23,666 nucleotides of DNA from a virus: positions 1 to 23,666 of IMG/VR virus record IMGVR_UViG_3300031758_000576. One strand, written 5' to 3'. This document shows, piece after piece, positions 1 to 9,200 of this stretch; the first letter of the stretch is position 1; each line of letters opens with the position of its first letter. The position numbers and the translations under genes are program-made. Below the pieces are notes generated by a model. It did not search any database, was not told where the DNA came from, and saw nothing but the letters and a program-made list of their open reading frames with translations.

Positions 1-186
1 AGAGGTGTTGGAGCGGCTAAGAATTCTCTTCATATAGCAAAGATAGCAGTTGATGTAAAGTGGAGCGGTTTTAATTATGACACTAAAGAAAAATTCATAA
101 AAATAGCATTAAGCAACGGGTTTACTGGAATAGGAAGATACTCTAGTTTCGTTCACGTAGATATAGGGCCAAGAAGAGAATGGTAG
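1..186 (+). CDS. M15-type peptidase, C-terminal end (partial)
   Basis: The window opens inside a gene read in frame 1 that ends with TAG at 184-186; 61 residues are visible. The end carries G-x-G-R-Y, then S-S-F-V-H-V-D, then G-P-R-R-x-W just before the stop. This is the usual C-terminus of Peptidase_M15-type zinc D-Ala-D-Ala carboxypeptidases and phage endopeptidases, where the HxD motif supplies a zinc ligand and a terminal Arg-Trp closes the fold. The family cuts peptide cross-links of peptidoglycan. The gene overlaps the gp25 start by 7 bases, so it is cotranscribed with baseplate genes. Inference: a virion-associated wall-degrading enzyme, though a lysis enzyme is also possible. The N-terminal domains lie outside the window. 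Confidence 0.7.
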   Translation, partial: RGVGAAKNSLHIAKIAVDVKWSGFNYDTKEKFIKIALSNGFTGIGRYSSFVHVDIGPRREW

Positions 187-596
187 TACAGATTATAACA
201 CCAGTTAAGAAAAAGCTTAGCTTATTTTCTGACATTCATAAAGACATGACACAGAATCCGTTAACTGAGGATCTTTCTCTAAAGCGAGACGAAGAGGCTG
301 TGAAGGAGTCTATTAAGAACTTAATCCTAACGAATAGAGGCGAGCGATTAATGCAGCCGCTAATCGGTGGGAATGTTCAAGCTATGCTTTTTGAAAATAA
401 TACTCCGGCAATAATTAAACTTATACAAGAACAGATTAAGACCGTAATTCGCGAATACGAGCCAAGGGCAACACTTATAGATGTATTAGTTCGTTCATCA
501 ATCGACGAAAGCACAGTAGAAGTAGACGTGTACTTTTACATAAATAACGTTGCTGAGCCTATAGCAGTCACGGTATTCCTAGAGAGGATAAGATAA
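180..596 (+). CDS. 25: Baseplate wedge protein gp25 (GPW/gp25 family)
   Basis: 138 residues, close to T4 gp25 (132). Residues about 22-135 form the GPW_gp25 fold: an N-terminal D-L-S-L-K-R-D-E-E-A-V stretch, then the conserved N-R-G-E-R, a central L-F-E-N-N-T-P and the Y-E-P-R motif near residue 95. The protein sits at the sheath-proximal part of the baseplate wedge and nucleates the first sheath ring in the contractile-tail family. The start at 180 is preceded by a purine-rich AAGAAGAGA within the previous gene. A later ATG (codon 22) lacks such a site, so 180 is preferred. The next gene begins one base after the stop. Family assignment is firm. Confidence 0.93.
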   Translation: MVVQIITPVKKKLSLFSDIHKDMTQNPLTEDLSLKRDEEAVKESIKNLILTNRGERLMQPLIGGNVQAMLFENNTPAIIKLIQEQIKTVIREYEPRATLIDVLVRSSIDESTVEVDVYFYINNVAEPIAVTVFLERIR

Positions 597-597
597 A

Positions 598-2382
598 ATG
601 GCTACAAGACCAATAAACGAGCTAGATTTTGCCGCCGTAAAAGAACAGTTTATAGATTACTTAAAAGGCCAAACTCAATTCAAAGATTATAACTTTGCTG
701 GCTCGAATATGAACGTGCTGTTGGATGTCCTTTCTTATAACACGTATTTGAACAACTTCTATACGAACATGGCAATCAACGAGATGTTTCTTGACTCGGC
801 AATTCTTAGAAACTCTGTGGTATCTCATGCCAAAGAACTTAACTATCTTCCTAGATCAAGAGTTTCCGCAAAGGCAGTCGTGAACGTTAGTATAGTTAGT
901 CCTTCAACTGTAGGAACTATCATTACGATACCTAAGTTTACGGAGTTTCAATCAAACTACGAGGGCACGTCATATACGTTTTTAACTAATCAAGCATACC
1001 TAGCAAAGAGAACGAGTGGAAACACGTTTGTTGCTACTAACGTTGAAATTTTTGAAGGTGACATACTCACCGCGTTTGAAAAGGACGGTTTCTTTCTTGA
1101 AGAAAACAACAACTTTAAGTGTACACTAACAAACGAAAACGTAGATACGAACTCTATAGAAGTGTATGTCGACGACGAAGCAACAGAAGGACAGAACCAA
1201 TTCTTCTATACTCCGTCAGTGTATGGTGTCGAGCCAACGAGCAAGGTGTTTTATCTAGAGCCGTACTTTGATAATAAGTACTCGGTCTATTTTGGAAGAA
1301 ACTTATTTGGTGAGCAGCCAGCAAGAGACATTGACATAAAGATACAGTATAGAGCTTGCAGTGGTACAGAACCAAATGGCGCAAGATCTTTTACTACAAC
1401 TTTTATTCCAAATACTACAGTTACTACAGTAACACCCGCAAACGGTGGAGCTGAGAGAGAAAGTTTGTCGAGCATAAAATTTATCGCTCCTAAGTCTCTT
1501 CAAGTTCAAGAGAGAGCTATTACTGCCTCTGACTATGAAATACTACTAAAACAAAGATTTCCCGAGATAAGAAGTGTTTCTGCGTATGGCGGAGACGAGT
1601 TAGATCCGCCACAATTCGGTAGAGTTGCAATTTCTGTTAACTTGCAAGGAGAAGGGTTCTTATCAGAAACGAGCAAAAGCTCGTATGTAAGATACTTATC
1701 AGATAAAACTCCAGTTACGATCGAACCTATTTTTATAGATCCAGAATTCATTTATGTTGAAACTGTAGTTGATGTAAAGTATTCAGCAAAACTAACGAAT
1801 AAATCCGAGCAGGAACTCGAACAGTTAATAAGAGCTGCGATATCAACATATAATCAAAACTTCTTAGATGATTTTGGCGAAACTCTTAGATCTTCTAAGT
1901 TGTCGACTATAATTGACGACGTTGATGGCGGTCTATTAGGCAACGAGCTATGCGTAAATCCAATCATTGAGTATAAGCCTACTCTAAATCTTGAGCTGAA
2001 TCCAAAGTTTAAGTTTGAAACTCGTCTTGTAAAACCATATCCATACAAAGCCGTTAACGGGTTTACAGATTTTAAACCATCGGTCGTAAGTACAAACTTC
2101 GTGTACCGCGGAATTACTTCTAAGCTTCAAGATGATGGAAGCGGCAATATGCAGGTTATAAGCTCAAACAACATTAGTATTGAAATTCTAAATCCAAGCA
2201 TTGGAACTGTGAATTATACTACCGGAGAAGTTAGACTAATCAACTTTGCCGTTGAATCATTTACCGGTAGCGCAATTAAAATATATGCTGCTTCTACATC
2301 AGCTGACGTAACCGCGCCAAAGAGCCGCATATTATCAATAAGAGATGAAGACATTTCAATTAACTTTATAGAGACAAACTAA
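598..2382 (+). CDS. 6: Baseplate wedge protein gp6
   Basis: 594 residues (T4 gp6 is 660). The first 90 residues closely follow T4 gp6 as remembered: F-A-x-V-K, then D-Y-x-F-x-G-S-x-x-N-V-L, then the S-Y-N-T stretch and an N-Y-L-P-R-S segment. A second landmark is R-A-I-T-A-S-D-Y-E near residue 305, matching the central T4 segment containing T-A-T-D-Y, the start of the baseplate J-like region. gp6 dimerises to form the ring that holds neighbouring wedges together and is the most conserved wedge component of contractile phages. The ribosome site is GAGAGGATAAG in the end of gp25, with one base between stop and ATG. The C-terminal ~110 residues are beta-rich and less like T4. No frameshift seen. 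Confidence 0.93.
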   Translation: MATRPINELDFAAVKEQFIDYLKGQTQFKDYNFAGSNMNVLLDVLSYNTYLNNFYTNMAINEMFLDSAILRNSVVSHAKELNYLPRSRVSAKAVVNVSIVSPSTVGTIITIPKFTEFQSNYEGTSYTFLTNQAYLAKRTSGNTFVATNVEIFEGDILTAFEKDGFFLEENNNFKCTLTNENVDTNSIEVYVDDEATEGQNQFFYTPSVYGVEPTSKVFYLEPYFDNKYSVYFGRNLFGEQPARDIDIKIQYRACSGTEPNGARSFTTTFIPNTTVTTVTPANGGAERESLSSIKFIAPKSLQVQERAITASDYEILLKQRFPEIRSVSAYGGDELDPPQFGRVAISVNLQGEGFLSETSKSSYVRYLSDKTPVTIEPIFIDPEFIYVETVVDVKYSAKLTNKSEQELEQLIRAAISTYNQNFLDDFGETLRSSKLSTIIDDVDGGLLGNELCVNPIIEYKPTLNLELNPKFKFETRLVKPYPYKAVNGFTDFKPSVVSTNFVYRGITSKLQDDGSGNMQVISSNNISIEILNPSIGTVNYTTGEVRLINFAVESFTGSAIKIYAASTSADVTAPKSRILSIRDEDISINFIETN

Positions 2383-2383
2383 T

Positions 2384-4510
2384 ATGTCTATAGATAGAAT
2401 AATTTCCTTTCATATTGAAAAACAGTTCCCCGCGATATACAGAGAGCAGGGGCACGAGTTAGTCGACTTTGTAAAACAGTACTACAAATTCTTAGAAGAA
2501 AACTCAAGTCAGTCTATATACAATGGAAGAAGATTGTTTGAGTATAGGGATATAGATACTACTCTAGAAAGAATGTTAATCTTTTTTAAGAATAAGTATC
2601 TTGCAGACCTTCCGTTCAATGACGATACGGTCAGAATAATCGTTAAAAATATTCTTGCTCTCTATAGAAGAAAGGGTACTCCTGGTGGGCTGGAACTATT
2701 CTTTCGTCTATTCTATAATGAATCTATAAAAATATATTACCCAGCGCGAGATATTTTTAAACCATCAGACTCACAATGGAAGCAAGGTAGCTTTCTTCAG
2801 CTAGCACCGAATGCTGGAGTGTTTACATCAACAAAATTATCCGGCGAGTTTAGCTATAACGACATTGTGAATAGGCCAATCATCGGCGCAGCCTCAAGAG
2901 CTCGTGCTACCGTTGATAAAATTAACTTTATCATAATAAACAATTCTTTTACTCCAATCATATTCATTAACGATGTCACTGGAGTCTTTATTGGTCTCGA
3001 AAATATCATATGCGAGATAAACGGTGTACCAGTTAACTTTGGAATCATCAACGGTTCTCTTACGTCTATAGACATAGATTTCCCTGGACCTGGCGGTAAC
3101 TCTCTTGGAGATTTGGTTACTATAAGTGGATCGCCCAATGGAATTGGCGCGACTGGTATCGTTACTGGTGTAACAGAAAGCACTACGGGTACGATAGAAT
3201 ATAACCTGTTAGACGGCGGCTGGGGATACAGCATAGATAGCGGCAGGCTTCTAGTTTCGGATCAACTCATCTTCGTTGATAACGCTTCAAGAAACTTTAA
3301 CCTTTTGGAAACCCTTGAAGACGACTCTGGAAACAGAGGGATTGTAGTCGCGCAGACCGATATTTTGGTTGCTGTGAAGATGGAAGCTAACTCTAGTTTT
3401 ACAAACACTTCAATCATAGAAACTGTAGATAGAAGCACAGTCATTGACATACAGACACTATCTTCGTTCCCTATAAGAGTGACTCCAAAGAATAGTACTT
3501 CTCCAGGGCCGCTATACCCTGACACCGCGAATACAAGTAGCGTTATTGTGGGAGAGATTACAAATACTGAAAACGTAGCTCTCATATTTGATATCATTGG
3601 CGATTACGCAAACGTGCATCTAGATTCTTCGAATTATAATGATGTTCCTCCTGCGTTATCACCCATGTCAGGAAATACGGATCCTGTAACCATTTCTACA
3701 ACACTACAAGATGCGTTTAATCTGGAGAGGTTTGACATCGGAACGATCGTTAGATTTGAAAATATAGATCCTGGCATAAATTACGTAAACGACGCGTATG
3801 CTCTACCGTATGACTCTAGAATTAATCTTCTTCAAAGAAAGAACCAGCTCGTAACTCTCCAGACAGTTCCTACGGCACTCAATATAGGTGACGAAATAAC
3901 TCAGGGATCGTTTAGAGGAAAGGTTCTTGCAATTACCGATAAAACACTTACTGTAAGACCGTATAGGTATTATGGCTTTAACTCAACAACACCGATCACA
4001 TTCGGTGGAACGAATTTCAATGTAGTAGCAGTATCATATGATTTTTCAAGCAGTGATGTTGCCGGAAGAAATGCGGTGATGGAAGCTGAGACAGATTTTG
4101 CTGTTGGAAGAATTAGCCGCGTAAACATTATTGATTCAGGCTACGGCTACGTTCATAACACGGTTGCGGATGTTTTAAAAAATGGTGAGCTCGTTTCTAG
4201 AGGAACTATTTCAGCAAGAGGGCAAGGATCCACTGGAGGATTCTGGTCCACGTATAATTCTCATTTAAGTGGATACGTTTCGAAAAATGAAAGTTTGGAA
4301 TACTATTCACCTGGAAAATATATACAAGATAGCGATTACTATCAGGAATATTCTTACGAGATACAATCAAGACTTGATACACCAACTTATGAGCAATCGC
4401 TCAAAGAGACTGCTCACGTGGCTGGAACAAAAGTGTTCGGAAGATTTAATCTTGAAGAAGTTATTTCTACTCCAATATCTTCCAGAATAGAAATTATACC
4501 ACCCGTGTGA
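2384..4510 (+). CDS. 7: Baseplate wedge initiator, gp7-like
   Basis: 708 residues, placed between gp6 and gp8 exactly where T4 has gp7 (1032 residues). Residues 15-40 (an A-I-Y-R segment and F-V-K-Q-Y-Y-K-F-L), 97-120 (K-G-T-P-G-G-L-E-L-F-F-R-L-F-Y-N-E) and 650-690 (D-Y-Y-Q-x-Y-S-Y-E-I, then H-V-A-G) line up by eye with three segments of the C-terminal part of T4 gp7. The large N-terminal portion of T4 gp7 has no counterpart. Residues about 130-640 are a beta-rich insertion with recurring G-x-G-Y turns (279-282, 586-589). In T4, gp7 starts wedge assembly by binding gp10 and then gp8 and gp6. The gp7 call is good from synteny plus motifs, but overall similarity is low. Confidence 0.78.
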   Translation: MSIDRIISFHIEKQFPAIYREQGHELVDFVKQYYKFLEENSSQSIYNGRRLFEYRDIDTTLERMLIFFKNKYLADLPFNDDTVRIIVKNILALYRRKGTPGGLELFFRLFYNESIKIYYPARDIFKPSDSQWKQGSFLQLAPNAGVFTSTKLSGEFSYNDIVNRPIIGAASRARATVDKINFIIINNSFTPIIFINDVTGVFIGLENIICEINGVPVNFGIINGSLTSIDIDFPGPGGNSLGDLVTISGSPNGIGATGIVTGVTESTTGTIEYNLLDGGWGYSIDSGRLLVSDQLIFVDNASRNFNLLETLEDDSGNRGIVVAQTDILVAVKMEANSSFTNTSIIETVDRSTVIDIQTLSSFPIRVTPKNSTSPGPLYPDTANTSSVIVGEITNTENVALIFDIIGDYANVHLDSSNYNDVPPALSPMSGNTDPVTISTTLQDAFNLERFDIGTIVRFENIDPGINYVNDAYALPYDSRINLLQRKNQLVTLQTVPTALNIGDEITQGSFRGKVLAITDKTLTVRPYRYYGFNSTTPITFGGTNFNVVAVSYDFSSSDVAGRNAVMEAETDFAVGRISRVNIIDSGYGYVHNTVADVLKNGELVSRGTISARGQGSTGGFWSTYNSHLSGYVSKNESLEYYSPGKYIQDSDYYQEYSYEIQSRLDTPTYEQSLKETAHVAGTKVFGRFNLEEVISTPISSRIEIIPPV

Positions 4511-4520
4511 CGAACCTTAG

Positions 4521-4528
4521 TATAAATA
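4521..4528 (+). promoter_or_regulatory. T4-type late promoter before gp8
   Basis: Exact TATAAATA, the consensus for late transcription by host RNA polymerase carrying the T4 gp55-type sigma and gp33/gp45. It lies in the 40-base gap between gp7-like and gp8, 22 bases before the gp8 ATG, followed by a GAGG ribosome site at 4542-4545. The consensus is established for T4-like phages; function here is inferred. Confidence 0.8.
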
Positions 4529-4550
4529 AAACAAAAATCTAGAGGTAGTA

Positions 4551-6218
4551 ATGACAATAATCACTAGTAAGTATAGGACGGACACAACTCGTCGTTTTGT
4601 AGACGACGTTTATTCGAACGATTACTATCTTTTTATCTCTAGTGTTTCAAACACTACATTTTCAAACACAAATGACTCAAAGTTAACTTTTTTAGAAAAG
4701 ACTTTGTTTGGAAAACAAATATTGCCAGAAAATGTTTTTTATATGATAAAGAATCATATATGGGTAACTGGTACAGTATACGAACAGTATGACGATAAGC
4801 AAGAAATATCGAATAAAAAATATTACGCGGTCGTGTATCCGCAGAACAATGAAACCGGTGATTATAAGATATATAAGTGTTTGTTTAATAACTACGGAGA
4901 GCCTTCAACAAATCCGCCGAACTATAATACCTCAACACCAAATCAAGTGTATGAAATGCCAGATGGATACGTTTGGAAATATCTATACACGATTAGCGTT
5001 TCTGACTTTGATAAGTATAATTCTAGAGGTTACATTCCGATATTTTTGTCTGAAGCAAACTCTTCTGTATCAGACACAAGCTCAGTAGATCAAATATTTG
5101 TAGAGAACCCAGCGGAAAATTCTGGATACGAAAAAGTTTTAGGAACGATAGATGAAGTTCTTGGTGGCACGCAAAATACCGTAACTATTATTCCTTCTGC
5201 AGCCGGAACTCTAAGCGCGATTGAAAACTACTATTCAGGTTACACATTCTATGTAACTAACGCAATAAATGAATCGCAAGTGTATGAAGTAGATAAGTAT
5301 GTGTTTAATCCTTCTACTGGAAAGGCGATTATTACTTTAGTAGAAGGAATTCCTGTAGACGGTGTTCTAGTGAATTCGGCTGGTTTCATCTTACTTCCTA
5401 GAGTAGAAATAAGAGGGGATGGAACCGGCGCCGTCGCAATACCAAACGTTTCGACGAACGGAGTCATCACAAGTATTACTATTCTAAATAAAGGTTCTGG
5501 ATATACAAGAGCTGTCGCAAGAGTTCCTGATCCATTTGCATTCGATCCAACAACTTTAAATTCTTTAGATGAAAGAGTGATACTAAGACCTGTTATATCT
5601 ACACCTGGCGGACATGGATCTGATTTGGTTGATGAGTTATCATGCCGTCACGTTTTATTATACACAGAAATAACTCAAAACGATAATCTACTAATACCAA
5701 CTACAAATGAGTATCGTAGTGTAGGCGTGGTTAGAAACCCTGATTTTAAAGTTTTTCCTTATCCAACGGTGTTCGATAATCGTATAGAAGTTGCTTTGGA
5801 TACTAATCCGTTTTTTGTAAATGAAACTGTGACGCAGATAGAAACAAGTAACACGAGCAGTATTTTCTTTAATGAAACTCGTTTTTCAGCAAAAGTTCAC
5901 GCTGTTTCTGGAAACTTTGCTTACCTAGCAGAATATTCCGGCCCGTTTCCGAACGACGTAGGAACATACGCAAATAATGATTTTAGTGATATATCTTTGG
6001 ATGCTACTTTACCACTAGTTTCTTCTCTGAACCAATTAGTCACGATAAATATAGATAATAACCCAAGCTATGGAAGTGGGTATAGTTCTACTTATCCTGG
6101 ATTTAAATTATCGCCATATATTCAAAGAACCGGTGAAGTTTACTATATAAGTCAATTTCCTCCTATCACTAGAACAGCAAACGCAAGAGAACAGTATAAA
6201 ATCGTTCTTGAATTTTAA
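4551..6218 (+). CDS. 8: Baseplate wedge protein gp8
   Basis: 555 residues against 334 for T4 gp8. The N-terminal I-I-T-S-K-Y-R-T (3-10), the central P-D-G-Y-V-W-K-Y-L-Y (137-146) and the C-terminal G-E-V-Y-Y-I-S-Q-F-P-P (from 528) match the corresponding T4 landmarks (T-S-K-F-R-T, G-D-G-Y-V-W-E-Y-L-F, G-E-M-I-Y-M-E-N-R-P-P). gp8 is a dimeric wedge component joining gp7 and gp6. The extra length falls after residue 165 and includes a beta module with a G-S-G-Y turn at 315-318, like those in the gp7-like protein. It has its own late promoter and a GAGGTAG ribosome site five bases from the ATG, so it may begin a separate late transcript that runs into the DUF4815 gene. Confidence 0.9.
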   Translation: MTIITSKYRTDTTRRFVDDVYSNDYYLFISSVSNTTFSNTNDSKLTFLEKTLFGKQILPENVFYMIKNHIWVTGTVYEQYDDKQEISNKKYYAVVYPQNNETGDYKIYKCLFNNYGEPSTNPPNYNTSTPNQVYEMPDGYVWKYLYTISVSDFDKYNSRGYIPIFLSEANSSVSDTSSVDQIFVENPAENSGYEKVLGTIDEVLGGTQNTVTIIPSAAGTLSAIENYYSGYTFYVTNAINESQVYEVDKYVFNPSTGKAIITLVEGIPVDGVLVNSAGFILLPRVEIRGDGTGAVAIPNVSTNGVITSITILNKGSGYTRAVARVPDPFAFDPTTLNSLDERVILRPVISTPGGHGSDLVDELSCRHVLLYTEITQNDNLLIPTTNEYRSVGVVRNPDFKVFPYPTVFDNRIEVALDTNPFFVNETVTQIETSNTSSIFFNETRFSAKVHAVSGNFAYLAEYSGPFPNDVGTYANNDFSDISLDATLPLVSSLNQLVTINIDNNPSYGSGYSSTYPGFKLSPYIQRTGEVYYISQFPPITRTANAREQYKIVLEF

Positions 6219-6229
6219 GAGAGAAGCAG

Positions 6230-9200
6230 ATGCCAATTAATACAGATCTTAATGTTGACCCATACTTTGACGATTTCAGAGTAGAAAAGCAATTCTACAA
6301 AGTGTTGTTTAAGCCATCTTTTGCAGTTCAGGCAAGAGAGCTTACGCAGATGCAGACTATTCTCCAAAATCAAATAGAACAGTTTGGCGACAACATCTTC
6401 AAAGAAGGGTCGATCATAAAGGGATGTAACTTTTCAGAGCTAGGTGACTTGAACTTTGTTAAGTTAACAGATAAGCCAAATTTTAATGTTGAATCTTACG
6501 TAGGGTTTTCAGATACGGTAACTATAACTGGGCAGACCTTTACGAGAGATAATACGTTTGAATTAAGAGGTGCGGTCTCTGGTGTTACTGCAAGTGTAAT
6601 TGCTGCGACTAGAGGATTTGAAACAAGAAACCCAGATTTAAATACCTTCTACATCAACTATACAACAACTTCTGCAGGAAATAAGACGTTCCAAACCGGT
6701 GAGCTTCTTAATATCTGGAAGATAAGCACAGTTGAAGTTGGCACGAATATTAACAGAACAGAACAACTTGTCGACTCAATAAACGTAACGTCATTCTCAG
6801 GCGCCTTAGGAAACTCATTCGGCCTAAGATCTGCACCAGGCGTTATATTCCAAAAAGGACACTTCCTCTTTGCTGAAGAGCAGTTAGTTATCGTTTCAAA
6901 GTATACGAACATTCCGGACAATGTTTCTATTGGATACTTGGTTGAAGAAAGACTTATAAATTCGTTCCAAGACAGTTCACTTCTTGATAACGCAAACGGG
7001 TCGTTTAACCAAAACGCGCCTGGAGCTGATCGTCTTAAACTCATACCAGTTCTTACTGCGCTTCCTACAGACGTAGCAGATGGAGACACTACGTTCTTCA
7101 CACTTAGCCGCTATACAAATGGCAACGCTGTTACTCTAAGAGACGTATCCCAATATAATGCTCTTGGCGAAGAGATGGCTCGCCGCACATATGAAGAGTC
7201 TGGCGATTACATAGTTCGTGACTTCAAAACGAAAATAGTTAGAAGAGATGACGGTCTAAAAGCTTCTGTCGGCACAGGTCTTGCTTACGTTAAAGGTTAC
7301 AGAATTGAAAACTTAGGCGAAGTTCTTCTAAACATTGATGATATAGCAAATACTTCGTTTGACGAAAGAACGAACCAAGCAATATCATATAAGTACGGCG
7401 GATATCTAGATCTCCTTGACACTGCAACCTCAGGAACAATAACTCTTGGTGATTTTTCAACAGTTACACTTAAAGATGAGACTGGGTCTAATGCTGGTAC
7501 CGCAAGAGTTAGAAACGTCACAAACGATAAGATCTTTCTCTTTGACACTCGTTTCGTTGGAAGCAACACGATTAGAGACGTAGAAAGAATAGTCGGAAAT
7601 ACTGGATATCTTACTGTAGCGAACAACTCTTTAATTAAAGAGACCTCAAGTGCTTCAATGATATTTGATACTGGAATGATAAGTGTAAAATCAACTAGTG
7701 GACACGTAATACCAGTCAGAACATCCAGATCGTTGACTGGCCTTTCTGGAACAACTGTCACGATATCTCCAGCGTCAGGAGAAGATTTTAGTCTAAGTAA
7801 CGATGACATACTATTTGTAGACGGAACGAATGTTAAGATTGATGTTGTAAGCAGCACGATCGTCGGCGCCGATCTAGTCTTAACACTAGCAAGTGCTCCA
7901 TCTTCAACGGCTACAGTATATTTCAATAAGAGAGTAGTCAACGTAAATCCTTTCACGAAGATAAACGAAGATCTATATGTTAAGTGTACGTTTGCGAACA
8001 GTGATATCTCAACGACGGCAAAATATAACCTAGGTTTCCCAGATGTTTACGAAGTGGTAAGTATTACGGACTCTGCAAATAACGATGTGACTACTAGCTT
8101 TAGATTAAGATCAAATCAAAAAGATAACTACTACGATCACTCATACATAGAATATATCCAGGGAAGACCCGCTCCTTCGGATGGGGATATGACTGTTCAT
8201 ATGAAGGCTTTTAAATTAAATGATACTTCAGGAAGTTATTTCTTTACTGTAGATAGTTACCCAGTATCGTTCCCTAGAAATAAGATACCTCTGTATGTTT
8301 CACCGTCAGGCGCATCATACAATCTTAGGGACTCACTAGATTTCAGACCGCATGCAGAACCTCTATCTCCAGCAACATATGCTAACGCCGCTTCACTCGC
8401 GACAGCGCCAACGGTAAGCGATTCTTCAACTGGAGTTAACGTATCACCAACGTTCTCAGCGTCACACCAAATTATCACTCCGGCTCTAAATCAGTTCGGG
8501 TCACTAAACTATGAGTTTTTCTTTAACAGAACGGATCTTGTAACTGTAGACTCTTACGGATCTATAAGTATAGTAAAAGGCGTTGAAGCAGAAAAATCGC
8601 TTCCTCCAAGCGTGGTTAGCGACCAAATTGCTATAGCTGAAATATACGTGCCAGGAAATCCTGCACTAACTCCAGATGAAGCAGACTCAAGTAGTAAGCC
8701 ACAGTATAGGGTTTCAACTCGTCTTAAAGGAACTAAATCCTATAAGATGAAAGATATCCAAAACATAGAAGAAAAATTAGATGCTCTAAAATACTACGTT
8801 CTTCTATCATCTCTCGAAGCTGAAACGAAAAATCTTAATGTAACTGATGAAAACGGCTTAACTAGATTTAAGAATGGAATTATAGTAGATCCGTTCAACG
8901 ATCTTAATATTGCAAATCTTGAAGATACTGAATATAACGCAGCGTTGGACTTTACAGAAAAGTCTCTAATGCCGTCAGTGAAAACATTTCCTATTAATAT
9001 GGTATATCATTCATCGTCTTCGGCAACTCTCTTTCCATCAGAGTCAAATGTTAAGGTCGCGACTCTTCAGAGAAACGCAGATGTTTCGATCATAGCACAA
9101 CCATACGCAACAGAATTTAGAAATTGCGTAAGTAACTTCTATAGTTACAAGGGTGTTGGTAATCTCGTTCCTGAGTTTGACACAGTGTATGATACGGTCA

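Noticed and set aside
7297-7956. Minus-strand 219-residue ORF inside the DUF4815 gene
   Set aside because: It lies wholly within a well-supported gene, with no start signals or recognisable motif.
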